Origin: Bradyrhizobium sp. RD5-C2
GTDB taxonomy: Bacteria; Pseudomonadota; Alphaproteobacteria; Rhizobiales; Xanthobacteraceae
Assembly: GCF_019972155.1 (NCBI RefSeq)
Contig: NZ_BOVL01000021.1
Span: forward strand, 252,932 to 316,931
Direction: 5' to 3'
DNA length: 64,000 nt
In this document: positions 42,180-50,178 of the stretch, piece after piece
How the letters are laid out: the number at the start of each line of letters is the position of its first letter
How positions within the stretch are numbered: the stretch's first letter is position 1
Notes under the pieces: generated by a model
What the model was told of the DNA's origin: nothing
Databases searched by the model: none
The model's input: the letters and a program-made list of their open reading frames with translations, nothing else
Position numbers and translations under genes: made by a program

Positions 42180-43409
42180 ATGAATTACAGCCAGTTTTTC
42201 CAAACCGCCCTCAACCGCCTGCATGACGAGCGGCGCTACCGGGTGTTCGCCGACCTCGAACGGATCGCGGGACGCTTCCCGCACGCGACCTGGCACTCGC
42301 CGAAGGGCAGCCGCAACGTCGTGATCTGGTGCTCCAACGACTATCTCGGCATGGGCCAGCACCCGAAGGTGGTCGGCGCCATGGTCGAGACCGCGACCCG
42401 GGTCGGCACCGGCGCCGGCGGCACCCGCAACATCGCGGGCACCCATCATCCGCTGGTGCAGCTCGAGGCGGAGCTCGCCGACCTCCACGGCAAGGAAGCC
42501 TCGCTGCTGTTCACCTCGGGCTATGTCTCGAACCAGACCGGCATCTCGACGCTCGCCAAGCTCGTTCCGAACTGCCTGATCCTGTCGGACGCGCTGAACC
42601 ACAATTCGATGATCGAAGGCGTGCGCCAGGCCGGCTGCGAGCGCCAGATATTCCGCCACAACGATGTCGCGCATCTCGAAGAACTGCTGATCGCCGCCGG
42701 TCCCGACCGGCCGAAGCTGATCGTCTGCGAGAGCCTTTATTCGATGGACGGCGACGTCGCGCCGCTCGCGAAGATCTGCGATCTTGCCGAGAAATACGGC
42801 GCCATGACCTATGTCGACGAGGTTCATGCGGTCGGCATGTACGGCCCGCGCGGCGGCGGCATTGCCGAGCGCGACGGCGTGATGCACCGGATCGACGTGC
42901 TCGAGGGCACGCTGGCGAAGGCGTTCGGCTGCCTCGGCGGCTATATCGCTGGCCGCGCCGAGATCATCGACGCGGTGCGCTCCTATGCGCCGGGCTTCAT
43001 CTTCACCACCGCGCTGCCGCCGGCGATCTGCTCCGCCGCAACCGCTGCGATCCGCCACCTGAAGACCTCGAACTGGGAGCGCGAGCGCCACCAGGACCGC
43101 GCCGCCCGCACCAAGGCGATCCTGACCGCCGCCGGGCTGCCGGTCATGTCGAGCGACACCCATATCGTGCCGCTGTTCGTCGGCGACCCGGAGAAGTGCA
43201 AGCGCGCCTCCGACCTGCTGCTCGAGGACCACGGCATCTACATCCAGCCGATCAACTATCCGACGGTCGCCAAGGGCACCGAACGGCTGCGCATCACGCC
43301 CTCGCCCTACCATGACGACGGCCTGATCGACGCACTGGCCGAGGCCCTGCTCCAGGTCTGGGACCGGCTCGGCCTGCCGCTCCGCCAGAAGTCGCTGGCC
43401 GCCGAGTAA
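42180..43409 (+). CDS. hemA: 5-aminolevulinate synthase
   Basis: This 409-residue PLP enzyme condenses glycine and succinyl-CoA to 5-aminolevulinate, the first step of heme synthesis in alphaproteobacteria. Landmarks include WCSNDYLGMGQHP, GTGAGGTRNIAGTHHPLV, DALNHNSMIEGVR, YVDEVHAVGMYG and the PLP-binding Lys247 in EGTLAKAFGCLGGYIAG. The length is normal. It lies after a FixK-type box and leader hairpin, and is followed by a terminator-like hairpin, so it is probably transcribed alone. In legume nodules this gene supplies bacteroid heme. Confidence 0.97.
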   Translation: MNYSQFFQTALNRLHDERRYRVFADLERIAGRFPHATWHSPKGSRNVVIWCSNDYLGMGQHPKVVGAMVETATRVGTGAGGTRNIAGTHHPLVQLEAELADLHGKEASLLFTSGYVSNQTGISTLAKLVPNCLILSDALNHNSMIEGVRQAGCERQIFRHNDVAHLEELLIAAGPDRPKLIVCESLYSMDGDVAPLAKICDLAEKYGAMTYVDEVHAVGMYGPRGGGIAERDGVMHRIDVLEGTLAKAFGCLGGYIAGRAEIIDAVRSYAPGFIFTTALPPAICSAATAAIRHLKTSNWERERHQDRAARTKAILTAAGLPVMSSDTHIVPLFVGDPEKCKRASDLLLEDHGIYIQPINYPTVAKGTERLRITPSPYHDDGLIDALAEALLQVWDRLGLPLRQKSLAAE

Positions 43410-43435
43410 CCCTATCCGCGTCCACCCCCGAATTT

Positions 43436-43467
43436 GGGCCGGCCGTGCATCGCACCGCCGGCCCTTT
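43436..43467 (+). terminator. Terminator of hemA
   Basis: Stem GGGCCGGC / GCCGGCCC with an inner GTGC-ATC-GCAC stem, followed by TTT, 27 bases after the hemA stop. Confidence 0.75.
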
Positions 43468-43523
43468 GCGTTATAATCCTGGCACCCGGCCCTCCCAGCG
43501 GCCGGGACAGGAGATGAGCAGCG

Positions 43524-46500
43524 ATGCTGCACGACTGGGGCGTCATCGCCACGGCGTTCGCCTACATCGGATTGTTGTTCTTCATTGCCAGCCGCGGCGA
43601 CCGGAGGTCGGCGGGGGCGCGCGGCCGCGCCAGCCAGTGGATCTATCCGCTGTCGCTCGCGATCTACTGCACCTCCTGGACCTTCTTCGGCTCGGTCGGC
43701 TTCGCCACCCGCACCAGCGTCGACTTCCTGGCGATCTATGTCGGCCCGATCGTGATGATCGGGCTGTGCACGCCGCTGCTCCGCCGCGTCATCGCGCTCG
43801 CCAAGTCGCAGAACATCACCTCGATCGCCGACTTCATCGCCGCGCGCTACGGCAAGAGCCAGGCGGTCGCGGCCACCGTGGCGCTGATCGCGATCATCGG
43901 CTCGGTGCCCTACATCGCGCTGCAGCTCAAGGCGATGGCCTCATCGCTGGAAACCATCCTGAGCGAGGACCAGGCGTTCTCGAAAATCCCGATCATCGGC
44001 GACATCGCGCTGATGGTGACGCTGGCGATGGCGGTGTTCGCGGTGCTGTTCGGCACCCGCCACACCGACGCGACCGAGCACCAGCACGGACTGATCCTGG
44101 CGATCGCCGCCGAATCCATCGTCAAGCTGGTCGCCTTCATCGCCGCCGGCGCCTTCGTCACCTTCTGGATGTTCTCACCTGTCGAGCTCTACGAGCGCGC
44201 CCTGAAGACGCCGGAGGCGGTGCGCGCGATCGAATATGTGCCGTCGATCGGCAACTTCCTGATCATGACGCTGCTATCGTTCTGCGCGGTCATGCTGCTG
44301 CCGCGCCAGTTCCATGTCAGCGTGGTCGAGAATTCGACGCCGGGCGAAGTCACCCGGGCGCGCTGGCTGTTCCCGCTCTATCTCATCGTCATCAATATCT
44401 TCGTGATTCCGATCGCGATCGCAGGCCTCGTCATCTTCCCGTTCGGCGCCGTCGATGCCGACATGTTCGTGCTGGCGCTGCCGATCGAGGGCAATGCGCA
44501 ACTGCTCAGCCTCGCGGTGTTCGTCGGCGGACTTTCGGCGGCGACCGCGATGGTGATCGTCGAATGCGTCGCGCTGTCGATCATGGTCTCCAACGACATC
44601 GTGCTGCCGCTGGTGCTGCCGCGCAGCGACGACGCCCGCACCGGTCAGAAGGACTTTGGCGACTTCCTCCTGAAGGCGCGCCGCTTCTCGATCTTCGCCA
44701 TCATGGTACTGGCGTATTTCTACTATCGCGCGCTCGGCAACACCCAGCTGGTCGCAATCGGCTTGCTGTCCTTTGCCGCGATCACCCAGCTCGCGCCGGC
44801 GTTCTTCGGCGGGCTGTTCTGGCGCCGCGCCACCGCACGCGGCGCCATGGCGGGCATGCTGGTCGGCTTCGCGATGTGGCTCTACACGCTGTTCATCCCG
44901 AGCTTCCTGGAAAACTCGACCACCGGCCTGATGCTGCTGCAGCATGGGCCGTTCGGGATCGAGGCGCTGCGGCCGCAGGCGCTGTTCGGCGCCGATTTGC
45001 CGCCGCTGCTGCACGGCGTGCTGTGGAGCCTTGCGCTCAACATCATCACCTACGTCTTGTTCTCCCTGGCGCGCGCGCCGTCCTCGATCGAGCTGTTGCA
45101 GGCCGACGTGTTCGTGCCCAACGCACTGGCCCCGATCGCACCGAGCTTCCGGCGGTGGCGCACCACGGTGACGGTGCAGGACATCGAGAGCACGGTGACG
45201 CAATATCTCGGCCCCGACCGCACCCGCGAGGCGTTCGCGGCATTCGCCCTCGACCGCAATATCGTGCTGCTGGCATCGGCGCCGGCCGATTTCGAGCTGC
45301 TGCAGCACGCCGAGCGGCTGATCGCCTCCTCGATCGGGGCAGCGTCCTCGCGCCTCGTGATGTCGCTGCTGCTGCAGCGGCGGACGGTGTCGGCCAAGGC
45401 CGCGCTGAAGTTGCTCGACGATTCGCACGCCGCGCTGCATTTCAACCGCGAGATCCTGCAGACCGCGCTCAATCACGTGCGCCAGGGCATCGCGGTGTTC
45501 GACGCCGATCTGCAGCTGATCTGCTCCAACCGCCAGTTCTCCGAACTGCTCGCGCTGCCGCCGCATCTGGTGCAACTCGGCATCCCCTTGCCCGAGATCC
45601 TCGAATTCATGGGCGCGATCAGCCCGCCGCCGGCCGGTGACAGCAACAACCTGCTGCAATTGCGGCTGCGCGCCTACACCACCGAGGGCGAGCCCTATCT
45701 GGAACGCTTTGCCGATCGCCATCTGGTGATCGAGGTGCGGGCCAACCGCATGCCGGGTGGCGGGCTCGTCATCACCTTCTCCGACGTCACGCCGAGCTTC
45801 GAGGCCGCAGAGGCGCTGGAGCGCGCCAATGCGACGCTGGAAAAGCGCGTCCGCGACCGCACCGAGGAGCTGACCCGGCTGAACTCGGAGCTCGCGCTGG
45901 CCAAGGGCATCGCAGAAGACGCCAACGCCTCCAAGACCCGCTTCCTCGCGGCGGCCAGCCACGACATCCTGCAACCGCTCAACGCGGCGCGGCTCTATGT
46001 CACGAGCCTCGTCGAGCGCCAGAACGGTGGCGAGGATTCGCGCCTGGTCGAGAACATCGACGACTCGCTCGAGGCGATCGAGGACATCCTGGGCGCGCTG
46101 CTCGATATCTCCAGGCTCGATGCCGGCGCCATGACGCCGGCGATCACGAGCTTCCGGATGGCCGATTTGATGCGCTCGCTGGAGATCGAGTTCATGCCGA
46201 TCGCCCGCGACAAGGGCCTCGATCTGCGCTTCATCGCCTGCTCGCTGCCGGTCGAATCCGACCGCTCGCTGCTGCGCCGGCTGTTGCAGAACTTCATCTC
46301 CAACGCGATCAAATATACCCCGCGCGGCCGCGTGCTGATCGGCTGCCGCCGCCGCGGCGACACACTCCAGATCAGCATCTTCGATACCGGCGTCGGCATT
46401 CCCGTGCAGAAGCGCGGCGAGATCTTCAAGGAATTCCATCGCCTCGAGCAAGGCGCCCGGATCGCCCGCGGCCTCGGCCTCGGCCTGTCGATCGTCGAGC

Positions 46501-47033
46501 GGCTGGCGCGCGTGCTCAACCACCGCATCGCGATTTCGGCCAATGTGAGCGGCGGCTCGGCGTTCTCGGTCACCGTGCCGGTCGCGACCGCCGTGAACCA
46601 TACCGCGGCCGTCACCACCGCCACGCCGCTGTCGAAGACGCCGATGAGCGGCTCGCTGATCGTCTGCATCGAGAACGATCCCGCCATTCTCGACGGCATG
46701 AAGACGCTGCTGACGGCGTGGGACGCCGAAGTGATCGCGGTGCTCGATGCCGACGGCGCGATCAGCGCGATCGAGGCCGCCGGCGGCCGCGTCACCGGCG
46801 TGCTGGTCGACTATCACCTCGACCGCGGCAACGGCGTCGCCGCGATCCGCGAGATCCGCCGCCGCTTCGGCGACGGCATTCCGGCGATCCTGATCACCGC
46901 CGATCGCAGCCCCGCGGTGCGTCTGGCCGCGCGCGAGGAAAATATCGCGGTGCTGAACAAGCCCGTGAAGCCGGCCTCGCTGCGCGCGCTGCTCGGACAA
47001 TGGCGCACCCAGCAGATGGTGGCGGCGGAGTAG
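43524..47033 (+). CDS. Hybrid histidine kinase with sodium:solute symporter sensor domain (CrbS-like)
   Basis: The 1169-residue protein begins with a 12- to 13-helix sodium/solute symporter-type domain (1 to about 480, e.g. SLAIYCTSWTFFGSVGF, then YGKSQAVAA). A linker and PAS domain follow (about 640-770: VRQGIAVFDADLQLICSNRQ), then a coiled coil. Next is HisKA with the phospho-accepting His in FLAAASHDILQPLNAARL (about 813), HATPase_c (N, G1, G2 boxes: FISNAIKYTPRG, FDTGVGIP, RGLGLGLSIVERLA) and a C-terminal receiver with Asp near 1095 in LVDYHLDRGNG. This is the layout of CrbS/MxtR, which governs acetate use with a LuxR-type partner; CbrA is the other close type. AGGAG precedes the ATG by ten bases. 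The probable partner is at 49189-49863. Confidence 0.93.
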   Translation: MLHDWGVIATAFAYIGLLFFIASRGDRRSAGARGRASQWIYPLSLAIYCTSWTFFGSVGFATRTSVDFLAIYVGPIVMIGLCTPLLRRVIALAKSQNITSIADFIAARYGKSQAVAATVALIAIIGSVPYIALQLKAMASSLETILSEDQAFSKIPIIGDIALMVTLAMAVFAVLFGTRHTDATEHQHGLILAIAAESIVKLVAFIAAGAFVTFWMFSPVELYERALKTPEAVRAIEYVPSIGNFLIMTLLSFCAVMLLPRQFHVSVVENSTPGEVTRARWLFPLYLIVINIFVIPIAIAGLVIFPFGAVDADMFVLALPIEGNAQLLSLAVFVGGLSAATAMVIVECVALSIMVSNDIVLPLVLPRSDDARTGQKDFGDFLLKARRFSIFAIMVLAYFYYRALGNTQLVAIGLLSFAAITQLAPAFFGGLFWRRATARGAMAGMLVGFAMWLYTLFIPSFLENSTTGLMLLQHGPFGIEALRPQALFGADLPPLLHGVLWSLALNIITYVLFSLARAPSSIELLQADVFVPNALAPIAPSFRRWRTTVTVQDIESTVTQYLGPDRTREAFAAFALDRNIVLLASAPADFELLQHAERLIASSIGAASSRLVMSLLLQRRTVSAKAALKLLDDSHAALHFNREILQTALNHVRQGIAVFDADLQLICSNRQFSELLALPPHLVQLGIPLPEILEFMGAISPPPAGDSNNLLQLRLRAYTTEGEPYLERFADRHLVIEVRANRMPGGGLVITFSDVTPSFEAAEALERANATLEKRVRDRTEELTRLNSELALAKGIAEDANASKTRFLAAASHDILQPLNAARLYVTSLVERQNGGEDSRLVENIDDSLEAIEDILGALLDISRLDAGAMTPAITSFRMADLMRSLEIEFMPIARDKGLDLRFIACSLPVESDRSLLRRLLQNFISNAIKYTPRGRVLIGCRRRGDTLQISIFDTGVGIPVQKRGEIFKEFHRLEQGARIARGLGLGLSIVERLARVLNHRIAISANVSGGSAFSVTVPVATAVNHTAAVTTATPLSKTPMSGSLIVCIENDPAILDGMKTLLTAWDAEVIAVLDADGAISAIEAAGGRVTGVLVDYHLDRGNGVAAIREIRRRFGDGIPAILITADRSPAVRLAAREENIAVLNKPVKPASLRALLGQWRTQQMVAAE

Positions 47034-47050
47034 CCTTAAGACCGGCCGGC

Positions 47051-48457
47051 TTACGGCCTGCGCAGCGCCCGCAGGCGGAGCCCGGCGGCGAGGGCGAGCA
47101 TGGCCGGCACCACGAAGCTCGCCGGCACCCAGAAGGCGGCGCGTGCCATCGTCGCGTCGGCAATCGCAGCCGACAGGCCGCTGGCATTCGCGATCAGGCC
47201 AGCGATCGCCGCGCCGAACGCAAAGCCCATCTGCTGGATGGTCGGCACCGACGAGGCCGCGACCACCTCGTCGCCTGCCTTGGCACTGTCCATGATGCGA
47301 TGTGCGACGAGCGGCCAGCACTGGCCGATACCGGCTCCCAGCAGCGCGATCGCCACGACCAGCAGGATGATGGACGCCGCGCCGTTTGGACCGAGCCAGC
47401 CGATCGCGACAAGACTAGCTGCCATGATCACAGGACCGGTCAGCATCAAGCGGTCCGCGCGGCGGGCCGAGACGCCGGCCGTCAGCAGCGAGGCGGCGCT
47501 CCAGCCCAGCGACGCGCAGGCGACCGTGAAGCCGGCCGAGAGCGGATCGAAGCCGTGCAGCTGCTGCAGGAACATCGGCACGTAGATCTGCAACGGACTG
47601 AAAGTAATGCAAAGCAGCAGCGCGAGCCAAAGCCCGACGCCGGTGCCGGTGCGCCAGGAGAACGCGTCACTAGGCAGCAGCCGGGGTGACGCCAGACGAT
47701 CGAGCCGGATCATCGTGACAAACGAGACGATCGCCGTGACGATCAGGCCGAGCTTCAGCAAGGACGATCCGGCAGCAGAGGTGGCCGACGTCGCGGCGAT
47801 GGCAAGGCAGATCAGCGCGACACGGCCGAGCGGCAAGCGCGCCGGCGACGCGCGCTGCGCCGCCGTGACCGGCGGCAGCACGAAGAAGGCAGCGATCGCC
47901 AGCACGGCGGCCGTTGCGGCGCTGGCGACAAAGGCGCCGCGCCAGCTCGCGAAATGCGCGAACAACCCACCGACCAGCGGGCCGATCAGCACCGACATGC
48001 TCCAGCTCGTCGACATCAGCGCGATGGTTCGCGACCACATCTGCTCGGGAAACGTGCCGCGCACCAGCACATAGGCGACGGCAGCCTCGAGGCCGCCGCC
48101 GAATCCCTGGATCAGCCGGCCGGCCACGATCCAGCCCATCGCGGGGGCCAGCGAACACAGCACGGCGCCGACGCCGAAGATCGCAACGCCGACGCAGTAG
48201 ACCTGCCGGGCGCCGAGCGCGGTGGAGAGCACACCAACGCAGCTCGCCGCGACGATGGAGGACGCCAGATAGGCCGTGGTCGGCCAGCTCAGCATGCTGA
48301 CACCACCGAGTTCGCCGACGATCGACGGCAGCACCGTCGTCAACATCAGCACGTTCATGGATTGCAGCAGCACACCGCCGAGCAGGACGGCCAGTGTCGG
48401 GATCCATTCGCGCTTGAGGAGCGATCGCCACCCCGCGCGGACTTGTTGTTGCTCCAT
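47051..48457 (-). CDS. MFS transporter (DHA2-like efflux pump)
   Basis: The 468-residue protein has about 12-14 transmembrane helices with MFS landmarks: LQSMNVLMLTTVLPSIVGEL in helix 1, ALGARQVYCVGVAIFGVGAVLC (motif A region, weak) and IVAGRLIQGFGGGLEAAVAYVLV (motif B/C region, split). The large C-terminal half is less conserved. The start has AAGGAG nine bases upstream. It is divergent from a SufR-like regulator, with a nested palindromic operator between, so it is probably controlled by it. The substrate is unknown; drug or metal-related efflux is likely by analogy. It lies between the two halves of a two-component system, suggesting later insertion. Confidence 0.88.
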   Translation of the reverse strand: MEQQQVRAGWRSLLKREWIPTLAVLLGGVLLQSMNVLMLTTVLPSIVGELGGVSMLSWPTTAYLASSIVAASCVGVLSTALGARQVYCVGVAIFGVGAVLCSLAPAMGWIVAGRLIQGFGGGLEAAVAYVLVRGTFPEQMWSRTIALMSTSWSMSVLIGPLVGGLFAHFASWRGAFVASAATAAVLAIAAFFVLPPVTAAQRASPARLPLGRVALICLAIAATSATSAAGSSLLKLGLIVTAIVSFVTMIRLDRLASPRLLPSDAFSWRTGTGVGLWLALLLCITFSPLQIYVPMFLQQLHGFDPLSAGFTVACASLGWSAASLLTAGVSARRADRLMLTGPVIMAASLVAIGWLGPNGAASIILLVVAIALLGAGIGQCWPLVAHRIMDSAKAGDEVVAASSVPTIQQMGFAFGAAIAGLIANASGLSAAIADATMARAAFWVPASFVVPAMLALAAGLRLRALRRP

Positions 48458-48516
48458 GTCGGAGTTCTCCTTCCGGACTGGCGCCAAGGCAGTTGCACGC
48501 GGCGGCGATTTCCGGT

Positions 48517-48546
48517 TATTTTAGATAGTATCTTGTTTCTAAAATA
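48517..48546. promoter_or_regulatory. Nested palindromic operator for the SufR-like regulator/MFS pair
   Basis: Perfect outer arms TATTTTAGA and TCTAAAATA with a 12-base spacer; inside, AGATA-G-TATCT is a second palindrome. The element ends six bases before the regulator's ATG and is therefore well placed for autorepression. AT-rich against the local background. Confidence 0.75.
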
Positions 48547-48551
48547 GGCCG

Positions 48552-49187
48552 ATGGGTCAAGACGACATAAACAGCCAGGATCGCATCCTGTTCGAACTGA
48601 AGACCCGCGGCCCGCAGACCGCCGCCGGCATCGGCGCGCGCCTCGACATGACGCCTGCCGGCGCGCGCCAGCACCTGCTCAAGCTCGAAGCAGCTCGCCT
48701 CGTCGAAAGCGGCGATGAACGCGAAGGCCGCGGGCGGCCGCGCAAATATTGGCGTCTGACGGCGGGCGGCCACGCGCGCTTCCCCGACCGCCATTCCGAC
48801 CTCACGCTGGATCTGTTGCGATCGATGCGTGAGGTGTTTGGCGAGCACGGCCTGGAGACGCTGATCGCGCATCGCGAACGCGCCGGCATTGCCGACTACC
48901 GGAAGGCAGTCGGAACCGAGGGCTCACTCCGACAGCGGCTCACGGCGCTCGCTCGGATCCGGAGCCGGGAAGGCTATATGGCGAGCGTGGTCAAGGACGC
49001 CGGCGGATTCCTGCTGATCGAGAACCACTGCCCGATCTGCGCAGCGGCGGCTGCCTGTCAGGGCCTCTGCCGCTCCGAACTTGCTGTGTTTCGCGCGGTG
49101 TTGGGCAGCGACGTCGTGGTCGAGCGCGTCGATCACATCCTGGCCGGTGCGCGGCGCTGCGCGTACCGGGTCGTGCCGGCCGCGTAA
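48552..49187 (+). CDS. Winged-helix regulator with Cys-rich C-terminus (SufR-like)
   Basis: The 211-residue protein has a DeoR/ArsR-type winged helix (about 8-70, TAAGIGARLDMTPAGARQHL, then GRGRPRKYWRLT) and an effector domain ending in a cysteine cluster: HCPICAAAAACQGLC (Cys160, 163, 169, 173) and RRCAYR (Cys203). The Cys160-X12-Cys173 spacing and the late cysteine resemble SufR-type iron-sulfur regulators, though the third SufR cysteine is missing. It probably senses metal, Fe-S or redox state. The ATG follows the operator directly, with no clear ribosome site. It is divergent from the MFS pump. Confidence 0.85.
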   Translation: MGQDDINSQDRILFELKTRGPQTAAGIGARLDMTPAGARQHLLKLEAARLVESGDEREGRGRPRKYWRLTAGGHARFPDRHSDLTLDLLRSMREVFGEHGLETLIAHRERAGIADYRKAVGTEGSLRQRLTALARIRSREGYMASVVKDAGGFLLIENHCPICAAAAACQGLCRSELAVFRAVLGSDVVVERVDHILAGARRCAYRVVPAA

Positions 49188-49188
49188 C

Positions 49189-49863
49189 TCAGCTCGACGG
49201 CGTGCCCTGGCGCCACTGGCCGCCGGCGATCTTGGCGGCGGCGATCACGGCCTGGGTGCGGCTTTCGACGCCGAGCTTCTGCAGGATGGCCGAGACATGA
49301 GCCTTGATGGTCGCTTCCGAGACGCCGAGCTCGTAGGCGATCTGCTTGTTGAGCAGCCCCTCGGACAGCATCATCAGCACCCGCACCTGCTGCGGGGTCA
49401 GCGTCACCAGACGGTCGCGCAGCCGCGTCATGTCGGGATCGCCGGCCGCCGACAGATCGGTGTCCGGCGGAACCCAGACGTCGCCCTCCATCACCTTCAT
49501 GATGGCGTCACGCAGCGTCTCGACGCCGAAGCGCTTGGGGATGAAACCGGAGGCGCCGAAATCGAGCGAGCGCCGAATGGTTCCGACATCGTCGCTGGCG
49601 GAAACGATGACCACAGGAATCGCCGGATACTGCGCCCGCAGATAGATCAGGCCGGAGAAGCCGCTGATCCCCGGCATGCTCAGGTCGAGCAGGATCAGGT
49701 CGACCTCGGAGTCCCGTTCCAACAGCGCGGTCAGGTCCTCGAACGATCCGGCCTCGCTGATGGTGGCCGAACTCACGACGCTGGACACCGCCTGACGCAA
49801 CGCATCGCGGAACAGCGGATGGTCGTCGGCGATGACAAGATGAGTATTGGCAGCAGCAGTCAT
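49189..49863 (-). CDS. LuxR/NarL-type response regulator (CrbR-like)
   Basis: The 224-residue protein has a receiver domain (ADDHPLFRDALRQAV, phospho-Asp in DLILLDLSMPGISG near residue 57, Lys in GFIPKRFG) and a C-terminal LuxR HTH (LTPQQVRVLMMLSEGLLNKQIAYELGVSEATIKAHVS, listed here only by position about 150-190). It is the obvious partner for the CrbS-like kinase 2.2 kb away; in CrbSR/MxtR-ErdR systems kinase and regulator control acetyl-CoA synthetase. It ends one base after the SufR-like gene on the opposite strand. It is divergent from the MHS transporter gene, a probable target. Confidence 0.92.
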   Translation of the reverse strand: MTAAANTHLVIADDHPLFRDALRQAVSSVVSSATISEAGSFEDLTALLERDSEVDLILLDLSMPGISGFSGLIYLRAQYPAIPVVIVSASDDVGTIRRSLDFGASGFIPKRFGVETLRDAIMKVMEGDVWVPPDTDLSAAGDPDMTRLRDRLVTLTPQQVRVLMMLSEGLLNKQIAYELGVSEATIKAHVSAILQKLGVESRTQAVIAAAKIAGGQWRQGTPSS

Positions 49864-50178
49864 CTCAGTCCCACAAGCGGGCTTTGGGAAGCCCGCGCCG
49901 TTCGGTTGTCGCCCGCGTGGCAGTATCACGCAAGCCCTTGATAATACCAGATGCCAACTCAGTTAACCCGCCAAGCTTGTGCGCCGCAACAGACGCACGC
50001 GGGGACGTTCCATCCAGCTCACGCCTGCAAAGATAAGTTCAAGCGTGTAAAAGCCAAAAGTCTTATTGGGACGGGTTTCACTGCGATGTTACCCTCGACT
50101 TAAGCCTAAGGTCCATTCGGACCTAACCCGCCAGCCGGGGGCGAGCATGGCAGCAATAATTCGGGGGGAGCAATCCAA
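49864..50178. other. Divergent control region of response regulator and MHS transporter
   Basis: 315 bases, AT-richer than average, without a gene. It holds the inverted repeat AGGTCC-ATTC-GGACCT (50109-50124), a likely operator. GGGGGAG at the end is the transporter's ribosome site. No sigma-54 -24/-12 element fits. Confidence 0.6.
50109..50124. promoter_or_regulatory. Inverted repeat before the MHS transporter gene
   Basis: AGGTCC-ATTC-GGACCT, perfect 6-bp arms about 55 bases upstream of the transporter ATG. It could be a CrbR-type site or a leader hairpin. Confidence 0.4.

Noticed and set aside
44274..47321. 1015-codon minus-strand frame opposite the hybrid kinase
   Set aside because: Arg/Ala/Gly/Asp/His-rich antisense shadow of a GC-rich gene with strong family evidence on the other strand.
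50060..50095. Possible sigma-54 promoter before the MHS transporter
   Set aside because: GG and GC elements are not ten bases apart as required.
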